DNA of 12,897 nucleotides, taken from positions 1-12,897 of the forward strand of contig JAEWVL010000202.1 in assembly GCA_023396665.1 (NCBI GenBank), written 5' to 3'. Origin of the DNA: Spirochaetota bacterium (lineage in GTDB: Bacteria; Spirochaetota; UBA4802; JAFGJZ01). A program made the translations under genes and the position numbers. This document shows, one piece after another, positions 1-5,967 of this stretch (within the stretch, counting starts at the first letter, position 1; each line of letters opens with the position of its first letter). The notes beneath the pieces are model-generated. The model saw nothing but the letters and a program-made list of their open reading frames with translations, did not search any database and was not told where the DNA came from.

Positions 1-548
1 CGCTCGCTTCAGCTGACAGCTCATTCGACAGCTTCAAAAAGATGCTTACCCGAATTCGTTACCGGCAATCAGTCGTAGACGGCTATGCATCCCGGCTGCA
101 CTATTTTTCAGAATGGATCACCGATAATGCGAACAAAGGCCTTGTTCGGGATGTTACAAAAGATGCGGGGGGATACGCCTGCCGCAAACCTTTCAATTTT
201 ATGAGTGCGCATGCGAGTGACAATATCCGCCTGCGCGATCAGCGCGTACTTGCGATGATACGCAAGATCGAACAGAATATATCTGAAAAAACCTATTACC
301 GTATCGGGCTGCAGGATGTGAAAAAAGCTTATCCCTTCATACAACAGGGTGATATCATCGCCTTTACCACTTCAGTGGAGGGTTTGGATATCATGCATAC
401 TGCGATTGCCCGGCGTACAAGAAACGGTATCGGCATCATGCATGCTTCGTCATCAAAGATGCGTGTGACAACTGAAAATGATCTATATGAGTACATGAAA
501 TCAAGACCGAAGATAGACGGTATACGAATTATACGGGTGCTACAGTGA
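1..548 (+). CDS. DUF1460 N-acetylmuramoyl-L-alanine amidase-like protein, 5'-truncated by window edge
   Basis: The reading frame is open from base 3 to the TGA at 546-548 with no stop, so the gene starts before the window; the ATG at 42 is probably internal. The visible part carries the C-terminal landmarks of the DUF1460 family: RLHYFSEWI followed by DN and KG, then a DVT..GG stretch, NFMSAH, GDIIAFTT, GLDIMHTAIA, IMHASSS and a final GIRIIRVL. The histidine of GLDIMH (codon 396-398) is the likely catalytic His, and a second histidine lies in IMHASS (441-443). The catalytic Cys expected in this NlpC/P60-like fold would be in the missing N-terminal part. Family members are exported enzymes that cut the muramoyl-L-alanine bond of peptidoglycan fragments. 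The stop overlaps the GTG start of the next gene, so the two are probably co-translated. Family assignment is from remembered motif similarity; substrate specificity cannot be judged. Confidence 0.85.
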   Translation, partial: LASADSSFDSFKKMLTRIRYRQSVVDGYASRLHYFSEWITDNANKGLVRDVTKDAGGYACRKPFNFMSAHASDNIRLRDQRVLAMIRKIEQNISEKTYYRIGLQDVKKAYPFIQQGDIIAFTTSVEGLDIMHTAIARRTRNGIGIMHASSSKMRVTTENDLYEYMKSRPKIDGIRIIRVLQ

Positions 549-1966
549 AAAAAATTGTCCTCATGGGTTTTATGCTGCTTATCCTTCCGCTTTATGCGGG
601 AACGCTTACGATTGACGCACTGTTGATCAAAAAAGGAATCTTGCTGCAGACGCAGAGCACAAGTGCGATAGATTTTAACCGTGACCGGTCTGTTCAGAAA
701 ACCGAGATCGTTCCCGACGCGAACGGTGACGGAAAAGTCGTTACGAAGGAAATTCTTGATTTTGCCGTCGTGAACGCCTCAGATCAGAGACTGTTGCGGG
801 ATATACTTTCGGTTTTTTCAGAACCCGCCGAAGCGTTTCTGTATCCTGAAGTGTACCGGAGTGCCGCCTCGCATTACCGGCTCGTAATCGCTTCGAAGAT
901 GCGAGAACTCTCGTTAAAGGTATTCAAAGAAGAGTATGCCTTATATTTGCAGCATGATGCGCGTCACGTCGAACTTTCGCTTAAGCGCGAATCCATGATA
1001 AAAGAGACCTTTGATGCGGCCGTCATCAAGGCGCTTGACGCCGATATCGCACGTGAAGGGCTTCTTCGCGAGCAGAGCGGCGGGCGTCTTTCGCTTATGG
1101 GAGCGCATCCCCTGATGAAAACGAACCAGTTCTATCTGCCGGACGGTGATCTTGTCCGTGTAGCCGACCGGAAAACCGATGTACTGCTGCACGATAACGG
1201 TTCGATACGAAGTATTACACTGTATCGTCCGCTCGCTCGATCTATTAAACTTAACAAGGTTGAGCAGAAGGTTTCTCTAGAAAAAACTCTCGAGTTGTAT
1301 GCAAACGGCATGTGGTCTTCGTTTTCTACGAAAGAATCGCTCACTCTCACTTTGCGTGGCAAGGCCGTTAAGGATATCCGCTCGGTTTATCTTTCTCCCC
1401 AGGGTTCGGTGGAGGGCTATGCGCTTGACGCTGAGGCACCGCACTTTTTTGAAAAGAGATCACCTGTTGCTGTGAAGATGAAGATCGAAGGGGAACGTTC
1501 GCTCGTGATTCCGGTGGGAACTCCCCGGGCGGCGGTTGGTCGTTCGATTCGCTTTGATACAATCGGTGAGCTTTTTGTTGCCGAGATGCGCAAGCTTGGT
1601 GACAGTTCCTGGTACATCATTGATGCTGAAAAAAGTTCTTCGGCCAAAGTCACTTTTCTCTCGGGAAGAATTGAAGCGCCCGCCAAAAGCGTGTATGCAC
1701 TGCGTTTTGAAAAAAATATTCTTTCAGAAGCTGTTTTCAGAGATGCCGGGCGCCCGCAGTATTCGTCGAACATCATTTCCCGAATGACAAATGCTCCGCA
1801 GCTTTTCAGCGAATCGACTGCGCGGGTTACGAAGATCGTGATTGGCGATACCATCAGTATTATGCTCGATGAGGCGCTTTTCACGATAGAAGAGGATGTT
1901 CTCGTTGTGCCTCGTTATGAAATACAGCTCAGCCGCTCCGGCGCCTACCTGAATATTCCCCGATAG
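545..1966 (+). CDS. exported protein of unknown family with two EF-hand-like loops
   Basis: A 473-residue protein starting at GTG 545, overlapping the upstream stop by 4 nt (GTGA). Only a weak GGGTG lies upstream, so translation is probably coupled to the amidase-like gene. Residues 1-18 form a typical signal peptide: MKK, a hydrophobic core, then LYA before Gly19. Directly after it are two adjacent 12-residue loops. Residues 43-54 (DFNRDRSVQKTE) keep the D-x-N-x-D...E spacing but have Arg in place of Gly at position 6. Residues 58-69 (DANGDGKVVTKE) fit the canonical EF-hand calcium loop at every ligand position. A charged, probably helical region follows (about 70-190), then a beta-rich C-terminal half with no motif I recognise. 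By context it is a periplasmic or surface partner of the peptidoglycan amidase-like protein, but no function can be named. Calcium binding is inferred from the loop pattern only. Confidence 0.85.
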   Translation: MKKIVLMGFMLLILPLYAGTLTIDALLIKKGILLQTQSTSAIDFNRDRSVQKTEIVPDANGDGKVVTKEILDFAVVNASDQRLLRDILSVFSEPAEAFLYPEVYRSAASHYRLVIASKMRELSLKVFKEEYALYLQHDARHVELSLKRESMIKETFDAAVIKALDADIAREGLLREQSGGRLSLMGAHPLMKTNQFYLPDGDLVRVADRKTDVLLHDNGSIRSITLYRPLARSIKLNKVEQKVSLEKTLELYANGMWSSFSTKESLTLTLRGKAVKDIRSVYLSPQGSVEGYALDAEAPHFFEKRSPVAVKMKIEGERSLVIPVGTPRAAVGRSIRFDTIGELFVAEMRKLGDSSWYIIDAEKSSSAKVTFLSGRIEAPAKSVYALRFEKNILSEAVFRDAGRPQYSSNIISRMTNAPQLFSESTARVTKIVIGDTISIMLDEALFTIEEDVLVVPRYEIQLSRSGAYLNIPR

Positions 1967-2098
1967 GGCACGGCGGGGCCGCGGCCGCGAAGGGTTTTCT
2001 GTTTGTGTCAAACTGTTTACGGCAGCGCGGCAGTCTTCTTTCTCCGGCTTCCGGTTCCGGGCGGCGGGTGATTGTCCCGTATCCCCCCGCCATCTGTG
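1967..2098. other. GC-rich convergent intergenic junction, no classical terminator
   Basis: This spacer separates the + strand exported-protein gene from the - strand YhhQ gene. It is clearly more GC-rich than its surroundings, with a perfect 10-bp palindrome CGCGGCCGCG at 1980-1989 and three closely spaced CCGG tetramers at 2044-2060. A six-pair inverted repeat GGCGGG (2063-2068) / CCCGCC (2086-2091) encloses a 17-nt loop and could end transcription from either side. A smaller CGGG/CCCG hairpin (2065-2068 / 2076-2079) competes with it. Neither stem is followed by a T tract on either strand, so a standard intrinsic terminator is not supported. No ORF of note is seen. Confidence 0.4.
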
Positions 2099-2749
2099 TC
2101 AGTCTTGCCCTGTTGTACCTTTCGGACTTTTAACTAGATAAATCATCGGCAGGCTTAGCACGGTGACTGCATATTTGAGTGCGACGTTGAAGATAAAAAT
2201 CTCGATTACGACTGATGCAGGCATGGCAAATGCGAAGGCGCCGACACAGAAAATAATGGTGTCGACGGGAACGCTGAACGCATTCGAAACGAGTACTCGC
2301 AGCCATTGGTAACGGGTAGTCACTTTTGTGGTAAAGAGATGATAAGCCTCGGTATCCATGAGCTCGCTTATTATCTGTGCCGCAATTGATGAGAGTGCGA
2401 TGCGCCATACCGGTTTGAGTACCGCGTTGAATTGGCTGTCGAGTCCCCATGAGGGATCTCCCGGTACGAATGAGATCAGAAAGAAAAAGAAGGCCATCAG
2501 AAGCGTTATTGCCCCCGAGCAGAGGATGACCGTTTGTGAGTGTCGTTTGCCTGCCCCTTTGTGCACGAGGTCGCGCAGGGTAAAGGTGAGCGGATAAAGA
2601 AATGTTCCCATATCGACCGCGCAGCCGAGCACGATGCCGATTTTGAGGCTTGCGATATTCGAGATGAGCTGTGTTGAGATGTATGCGGTGATTACGATGA
2701 TGAGTGAAAGCGACAGACGGATTTCACTCTGAGAAGAGTGTTGTTTCAT
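2099..2749 (-). CDS. yhhQ: YhhQ/VUT-family queuosine precursor transporter
   Basis: A 216-residue inner-membrane protein of the vitamin uptake transporter (VUT/YhhQ, DUF165) family, which imports queuosine precursors for tRNA modification. The start is ATG 2749: AAGGAG lies 8 nt upstream, whereas the longer open frame to 2845 would add 32 hydrophilic residues and would overrun the riboswitch. About six hydrophobic segments are visible (roughly residues 12-30, 36-58, 72-95, 117-131, 156-176, 181-205). Family landmarks include YPLTFTLRDLVHK (52-64), ISELMDTEAYH (127-137) and VSNAFSVPVDT (154-164). The preQ1 riboswitch directly upstream independently supports a queuosine-related substrate. E. 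coli YhhQ takes preQ0/preQ1, but other members may prefer different precursors. The C-terminus KSPKGTTGQD is a short polar tail. The gene is transcribed alone, convergent with 545-1966 and divergent from the hydrolase. Confidence 0.92.
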   Translation of the reverse strand: MKQHSSQSEIRLSLSLIIVITAYISTQLISNIASLKIGIVLGCAVDMGTFLYPLTFTLRDLVHKGAGKRHSQTVILCSGAITLLMAFFFFLISFVPGDPSWGLDSQFNAVLKPVWRIALSSIAAQIISELMDTEAYHLFTTKVTTRYQWLRVLVSNAFSVPVDTIIFCVGAFAFAMPASVVIEIFIFNVALKYAVTVLSLPMIYLVKSPKGTTGQD

Positions 2750-2759
2750 TAATGAGGCT

Positions 2760-2794
2760 CCTTGTTTTGATGAGGCGGGAAGACTGCGACCGCC
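2760..2794 (-). ncRNA. preQ1-I riboswitch (translational)
   Basis: On the - strand, stem P1 is GGCGG (2794-2790) with CCGCC (2778-2774). Loop L1 is UCGCAGU (2789-2783). After CUU comes C2779, matching the cytosine that pairs with the ligand. The A-rich tail (2773-2760) ends in CAAAACAAGG. From memory, this agrees in L1 and nearly all of the tail with the structurally solved Thermoanaerobacter tengcongensis preQ1-I aptamer, including the C-G (2786/2761) and G-C (2784/2764) pairs that form the P2 pseudoknot. Those P2 bases include the first G of the Shine-Dalgarno AAGGAG (2763-2758), which sits 8 nt before the YhhQ start. Ligand binding should therefore hide the ribosome site and turn transporter synthesis off. 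This is a small riboswitch class, about 35 nt, and the length fits. Confidence 0.93.
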
Positions 2795-2809
2795 GCCTGA
2801 ATTACAGGC
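2795..2809 (-). other. hairpin abutting the preQ1 riboswitch
   Basis: On the - strand GCCUG (2809-2805) and CAGGC (2799-2795) form a perfect five-pair stem around the loop UAAUU. The stem ends exactly where riboswitch P1 begins (2794), so the two helices could stack. The junction reads GGCGGCGG, which offers P1 a second register three bases upstream that would break this hairpin. A function is inferred, not shown. Confidence 0.5.
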
Positions 2810-2920
2810 TTTGTGGCACTTTTCCGTCCGCTCTGGTTTTGTCAATTCAATATCGCTTCGGCCCTATTGTCATTCGCTCTTTCGGTATGCCGGGAAATAA
2901 CGGCCTTTCCTCTTTTTTTG

Positions 2921-2950
2921 TTGATGCCGGCTGTTCATATTTGATATGAT
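2921..2950 (+). promoter_or_regulatory. putative sigma70-type promoter for the alpha/beta hydrolase gene
   Basis: TTGATG (2921-2926) and TATGAT (2945-2950) are separated by 18 bp and match the -35 and -10 consensus at 4/6 and 5/6 positions. The start point would lie near 2957, leaving a leader of under 20 nt that still contains the GGGGTG ribosome-binding site (2963-2968), six bases before ATG 2975. Confidence 0.4.
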
Positions 2951-2974
2951 TGGAACACAACCGGGGTGAACACT

Positions 2975-3907
2975 ATGAAGAAGCGTCTGATAAGCTGTGT
3001 AATGAAAAAGCTTTTCCGTTTTATATTCTGGATTATTCCCTTGCTCGACAAAGACAAGCTTTTGCGTCATGATACTGAAGCACCGCAAGTCGCATGGAAA
3101 AGCGGAGACTGGGAGCTTTGTGAAGTCCGCTCGCCGTTTACTGATCTACGGCATCGTTATTATCATCACCGTTCGGAAAAGAGTTCCGCTCCGGTGTTTC
3201 TGTTTCTGCACGGTCTTTTTCTTGATGGCAGAAATTTTCTCGGTTTCGATTCTCTTGCCGATGAATGGAATCTGATCGCCTATGAATTTCCCGATGATTC
3301 TCCGGCATATAAAGGTGAGATGTCTGATTTCTCGGCAATGATTTGCGATTTTCTGAATACGCTCAATCATGATCGTGTTTATTTGTGCGGTGTTTCTTTC
3401 GGCGGGGGGATAGCGCTGCAGTTTGCCCTGGAAAACTCAGGGCGCATACTGGGAATGGTCATGATTTCCACCTTTGTCATGACCGCGTTTCCACGGTATA
3501 TGGAGAATCTCAAAACTCTCGAGGATGTAGTTGTCGGGCAATCCGATTTCCGTATTCGTCTTGTGCTGGACCGCTTCTTGAGCCGTTCGTTGCGTTATCA
3601 GGGACTCACTGAGGCAGAAATAAACGATCTGTTCCGCTTGCGCAAATGCGACTGGTACAGGCAGGTACTCAAAGCGATGACAAATATCCGTATAGAACCG
3701 GATGTATCAATGTGTTTTCCGTTCCCGGTATTGGCCCTGCATGGAGATGCCGATCGCGTCATTCCGCTTTCACAGGCAGTATCGATTCCCCGATGTATTC
3801 AGCAGACCGCTTTTCGTATCATTCACGGGGCTACCCATGCGATGAGTTGTCAGAAAAGCGACGAGATTGCCCGAATTATCAGAAATTATCTGAAGAATGA
3901 TTGTTGA
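2975..3907 (+). CDS. alpha/beta hydrolase, N-terminally membrane-anchored or exported
   Basis: A 310-residue alpha/beta-hydrolase-fold protein. ATG 2975 is preferred to GTG 2966 because GGGGTG (2963-2968) is spaced correctly for it and GTG 2966 lies inside that site. Near the N-terminus, basic residues MKKR and KKLFR precede a short hydrophobic stretch (about 13-24), suggesting an uncleaved anchor or peripheral membrane contact. Fold landmarks: oxyanion-hole motif FLHGLFLDG (77-85), nucleophile elbow GVSFGG (139-144) with Ser141, acid motif HGDADRVIP with Asp260, and HGATHAM with His288. The triad is complete, so an active esterase, lipase or related hydrolase is likely. The 189-226 region is a lid-type insertion containing a charged helical segment. 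Nothing in the sequence fixes the substrate. It is divergent from the YhhQ gene and lies 142 bp before the VOC gene. Confidence 0.88.
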   Translation: MKKRLISCVMKKLFRFIFWIIPLLDKDKLLRHDTEAPQVAWKSGDWELCEVRSPFTDLRHRYYHHRSEKSSAPVFLFLHGLFLDGRNFLGFDSLADEWNLIAYEFPDDSPAYKGEMSDFSAMICDFLNTLNHDRVYLCGVSFGGGIALQFALENSGRILGMVMISTFVMTAFPRYMENLKTLEDVVVGQSDFRIRLVLDRFLSRSLRYQGLTEAEINDLFRLRKCDWYRQVLKAMTNIRIEPDVSMCFPFPVLALHGDADRVIPLSQAVSIPRCIQQTAFRIIHGATHAMSCQKSDEIARIIRNYLKNDC

Positions 3908-3921
3908 TGGGGGGGATAGCT

Positions 3922-3938
3922 GTTTTCTGCTGGAAAAC
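3922..3938 (+). repeat. small inverted repeat downstream of the hydrolase gene
   Basis: GTTTTC (3922-3927) and GAAAAC (3933-3938) form a perfect six-pair stem with the loop TGCTG, 15 nt after the hydrolase stop. The stem is AT-rich and no T tract follows, so it is a weak terminator at best. The rest of 3908-4049 is AT-rich. TATAAC at 3957-3962 resembles a -10 box, but I find no matching -35. Confidence 0.3.
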
Positions 3939-4049
3939 TGTGAGGCTTTATTGTACTATAACGGAAAGACTTTTGCATTAATAATATATGTTCGGCTGTG
4001 ATCCCTTTTCTGTCACTTGTAACACGTATCACCGGCAGGAGTAATCGGA

Positions 4050-4484
4050 ATGACAAAAACCTATACTTTCACGAACATCGCTCCGGTTTTTATGGTCGAT
4101 GATGTGAAAAAAACCGTACGCTTTTATATCGATATGCTTGGGTTTCGCTATGCGGAACATTTTGACAAAATCGACAACTTTGCCACGGTTTCGCGTGATT
4201 CTGTTGAGATCATCATTATTCAGAAACAAAGCGGTACGGTCGAATCGAACCGGCTGCGTTACGGGAAGGGCATCGATGCGTACATCGATGCCGATACGAT
4301 CGAAGCGGTCGATATTATCTATCACGAATACAAAAGTGCGGGCATTGAGATCGCCAGGGATCCGCACATGACCGATTACGGCAGCTATGAATTCGTCATC
4401 AGGGATATCGACGGAAGAAACATCGGTATCGGTGTGATTAAAGAAAAAGATATATTTTTCAGGGAGTCAAACTATATCATATAG
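4050..4484 (+). CDS. VOC-superfamily (glyoxalase/bleomycin resistance-like) protein
   Basis: A 144-residue single-module protein with the beta-alpha-beta-beta-beta arrangement of the vicinal oxygen chelate fold, seen twice: APVFMVDDVKKTVRFYIDMLGF (11-32) begins the first half and IDAYIDADTIEAVDIIYHEYK (75-95) the second. It ends with YEFVIRDIDGRNIGI (113-127), close to the usual F-x-D-P-D-G-N-x-I signature. The ATG has AGGAG at 4037-4041 with an 8-base spacer. The first strand has none of the His/Glu metal ligands of glyoxalase I, so a binding protein or metal-free member is more likely than a lactoylglutathione lyase. The tail EKDIFFRESNYII is partly encoded within a DNA inverted repeat. Function beyond the fold is unknown. 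Confidence 0.82.
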   Translation: MTKTYTFTNIAPVFMVDDVKKTVRFYIDMLGFRYAEHFDKIDNFATVSRDSVEIIIIQKQSGTVESNRLRYGKGIDAYIDADTIEAVDIIYHEYKSAGIEIARDPHMTDYGSYEFVIRDIDGRNIGIGVIKEKDIFFRESNYII

Positions 4485-4489
4485 TTTGA
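4467..4489 (+). repeat. 23-nt inverted repeat overlapping the VOC stop codon
   Basis: TCAAACTATA (4467-4476) and TATAGTTTGA (4480-4489) are perfectly complementary, giving a 10-pair stem with only the three bases TCA between. The right arm contains the TAG stop (4482-4484). A moderately T-rich stretch follows (4490-4503). It may act as an RNA 3'-end stabiliser or a weak terminator. Confidence 0.6.
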
Positions 4490-4681
4490 AATTGTATTCT
4501 TTATTCGTGTCGAATATCGCTATAGTTTTAGTTCTCTCTGTTTTAAGCGAGTTTAAGCGAGAAATTTCTGACAATCAATAATTGTAACTCGAACCCCGAA
4601 TTTACCAAAGATAAGGGGGTAAATCACTCTTGCGGTGATTATTCGAGCTTCCCGATATTCACTTCGGCTTGTAATGAACAC
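4485..4681. other. AT-rich convergent spacer with short repeats
   Basis: No gene is seen between the VOC gene and the convergent signalling operon. The stretch holds a perfect tandem duplication of TTTAAGCGAG (4542-4551 and 4552-4561), a five-pair inverted repeat ACAAT/ATTGT (4571-4575 / 4581-4585), and a six-pair inverted repeat AATCAC/GTGATT (4622-4627 / 4635-4640). The last lies about 40 nt past the diguanylate cyclase stop on the - strand and could fold at the end of the operon transcript, but it lacks a T tract. Confidence 0.4.
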
Positions 4682-5575
4682 TCAGCCTTCTGTTATAATT
4701 CTGTTTCTGCCGCTTTCTTTTCCCTGATACAGCCGTCTGTCGGCTTTGCCGATCATGTTCTCGAAAGCGAGTTCTCCACCCTCAACCTCGCCGTACTCGG
4801 CGACACCGGCGGTGAAGGTGAAGGTTATTGTGTGTTTCTCGTACACGTAGTGTGACGATCCGGTTTTTTGGCGTATTCTTTCCAGTGCAGCCACAGCATC
4901 GGCCTTTGTTTCAGAAGGAAAAACGATCAAAAATTCCTCGCCGCCGAAGCGTACCGCAAGATCGTACTCGCGCAGTGAACTCCTGATTGCGGCCGCGAAC
5001 TGAACGAGTATGTAGTCGCCGCAGGGGTGGCCGTAATTGTCGTTGATGTTTTTGAATCTGTCGATGTCGGCAATTGCGATGGTGAAGGTGCTTTTTTTAC
5101 GCCGGGCCTTGTCCATTTCGCCCTTTATGTATTCTGAAAGATAGCGGCGGTTGTACAGTCCCGTCAGAGGATCGGTGTAGGCGTTGTTTTCGAGGTTTCG
5201 GCGCTCGCGTGCGCTTTTTATTCCCGATTGTATGCGGGCAAGCAGTTCTTCAGAGTTAAAGGGTTTTTTTATGTAGTCGAAACCGCCGTGTTCGAAGCCT
5301 TCGACGACGTCCCTGGTATCTGTTTTGGCGCTGAGAAAAATGATATTCGTGTGCCGGTAAAGCGGATCGGCGCGTATTTCGCTTGCCAGTTGAAACCCGT
5401 CCTTGTCGGGAAGCATGACGTCAAGTAGAACGACAAGCGGTGCCGCCTTGTCGATTATTTCCCACATTTCCCGGCCGTTTTTCGCCTTGTACACGGTAAA
5501 GCGGCTTTCAAGCAGGTTTTCCAGTAGAAACAGGTTTGCGGCTTCGTCATCGACAATCAGAATATTGGGTTTCAT
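4682..5575 (-). CDS. REC-GGDEF response regulator (diguanylate cyclase)
   Basis: A 297-residue response regulator that should make the second messenger c-di-GMP from two GTP when phosphorylated. The receiver domain (about 4-118) has acidic pair Asp9/Asp10, phospho-acceptor Asp52, switch residue Ser82 and Lys104-Pro105. The GGDEF domain (about 134-297) shows DPLTGLYNRR (135-144), DIDRFKNIND (170-179) with metal-site acids, and GGEEF at 211-215, the active Glu variant. The inhibitory I-site RxxD is intact as Arg202/Asp205, five residues before GGEEF, so product inhibition is expected. The architecture matches WspR-like soluble cyclases. It is the last gene of the operon. Its ATG overlaps the previous stop as ATGA (5572-5575), with AGGA about 10 nt upstream inside the preceding gene. 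Confidence 0.93.
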   Translation of the reverse strand: MKPNILIVDDEAANLFLLENLLESRFTVYKAKNGREMWEIIDKAAPLVVLLDVMLPDKDGFQLASEIRADPLYRHTNIIFLSAKTDTRDVVEGFEHGGFDYIKKPFNSEELLARIQSGIKSARERRNLENNAYTDPLTGLYNRRYLSEYIKGEMDKARRKKSTFTIAIADIDRFKNINDNYGHPCGDYILVQFAAAIRSSLREYDLAVRFGGEEFLIVFPSETKADAVAALERIRQKTGSSHYVYEKHTITFTFTAGVAEYGEVEGGELAFENMIGKADRRLYQGKESGRNRIITEG

Positions 5576-5967
5576 GATACGGTATTCCTGCCTGCTGTTT
5601 TTTGTTTGTTGAGCGCCTGTACGATCCGCTCACGAAGAATGTTCTCGTCGACCGGTTTGAGAAGATAGCCGTATCCCCCCGCATGCGCCGCTTCTATGAT
5701 TTCGCGCTTTGTCGAATGTGCCGTCACAAAAATGACGGGAATGGCGGCGTAGCGCTCATCGGCCGCGAGCTTTTTCGCGAGAACAAGCCCGTCATCACCC
5801 GGAAGACCGATATCCATGAGAATCAGATCGGGCATTGCGCTCTTCAGAACCGCCCACATCTGCGCACCGTCGGATGCATGGATACAATCGTAATCGGACA
5901 GGGTCTGTTCCAGTAAAAAGCGGTTGGGATAGATGTCGTCAACAATAAGAATCTTTTTTTTTGTCAT
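5572..5967 (-). CDS. stand-alone receiver (CheY-like) response regulator
   Basis: A 131-residue protein consisting of one receiver domain with every key residue: Asp10/Asp11, phospho-acceptor Asp52, Thr82, and Lys104-Pro105. No output domain follows; the C-terminus KQKTAGRNTVS is a short tail. It may act as a phosphate sink, a phosphorelay intermediate or a protein-interaction output. It resembles the receiver of the next gene: both share an N-x-FLLE stretch in helix 1 and a Met-Trp pair followed by a helix ending in Ala/Met-Pro before the phospho-acceptor strand. This suggests tandem duplication. It overlaps both neighbours by 4 nt (ATGA at 5964-5967 and at 5572-5575), so strict co-translation is likely. 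The start is preceded by GAGAAG. Confidence 0.92.
   Translation of the reverse strand: MTKKKILIVDDIYPNRFLLEQTLSDYDCIHASDGAQMWAVLKSAMPDLILMDIGLPGDDGLVLAKKLAADERYAAIPVIFVTAHSTKREIIEAAHAGGYGYLLKPVDENILRERIVQALNKQKTAGRNTVS

Noticed and set aside
520..534. Inverted repeat GTATA-CGAAT-TATAC
   Set aside because: Only five pairs and wholly inside a conserved coding stretch (GIRIIRVL); likely a codon-level coincidence.
1417..1884. 155-codon open frame on the - strand inside the exported-protein gene
   Set aside because: Ser/Lys-rich antisense translation with no ribosome site or family resemblance; the + strand frame has a signal peptide and a coupled start.
2750..2845. 32-residue N-terminal extension of the YhhQ frame
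   Set aside because: It would run through the riboswitch and ribosome site, its residues are hydrophilic and unlike the family N-terminus, and ATG 2749 has an ideal AAGGAG.
2834..2850. TTGACA on the - strand upstream of the riboswitch as a -35 box
   Set aside because: No acceptable -10 hexamer lies 16-18 bases downstream, so a promoter is not claimed.
4580..4605. GGTTCGAGT on the - strand, resembling a tRNA T-loop
   Set aside because: The flanking bases cannot form a T-stem, and there is no acceptor stem, anticodon arm or CCA nearby.
4622..4640. AATCAC/GTGATT hairpin as an intrinsic terminator of the signalling operon
   Set aside because: Six AT-biased pairs with no T tract on the - strand; listed only as an inverted repeat.
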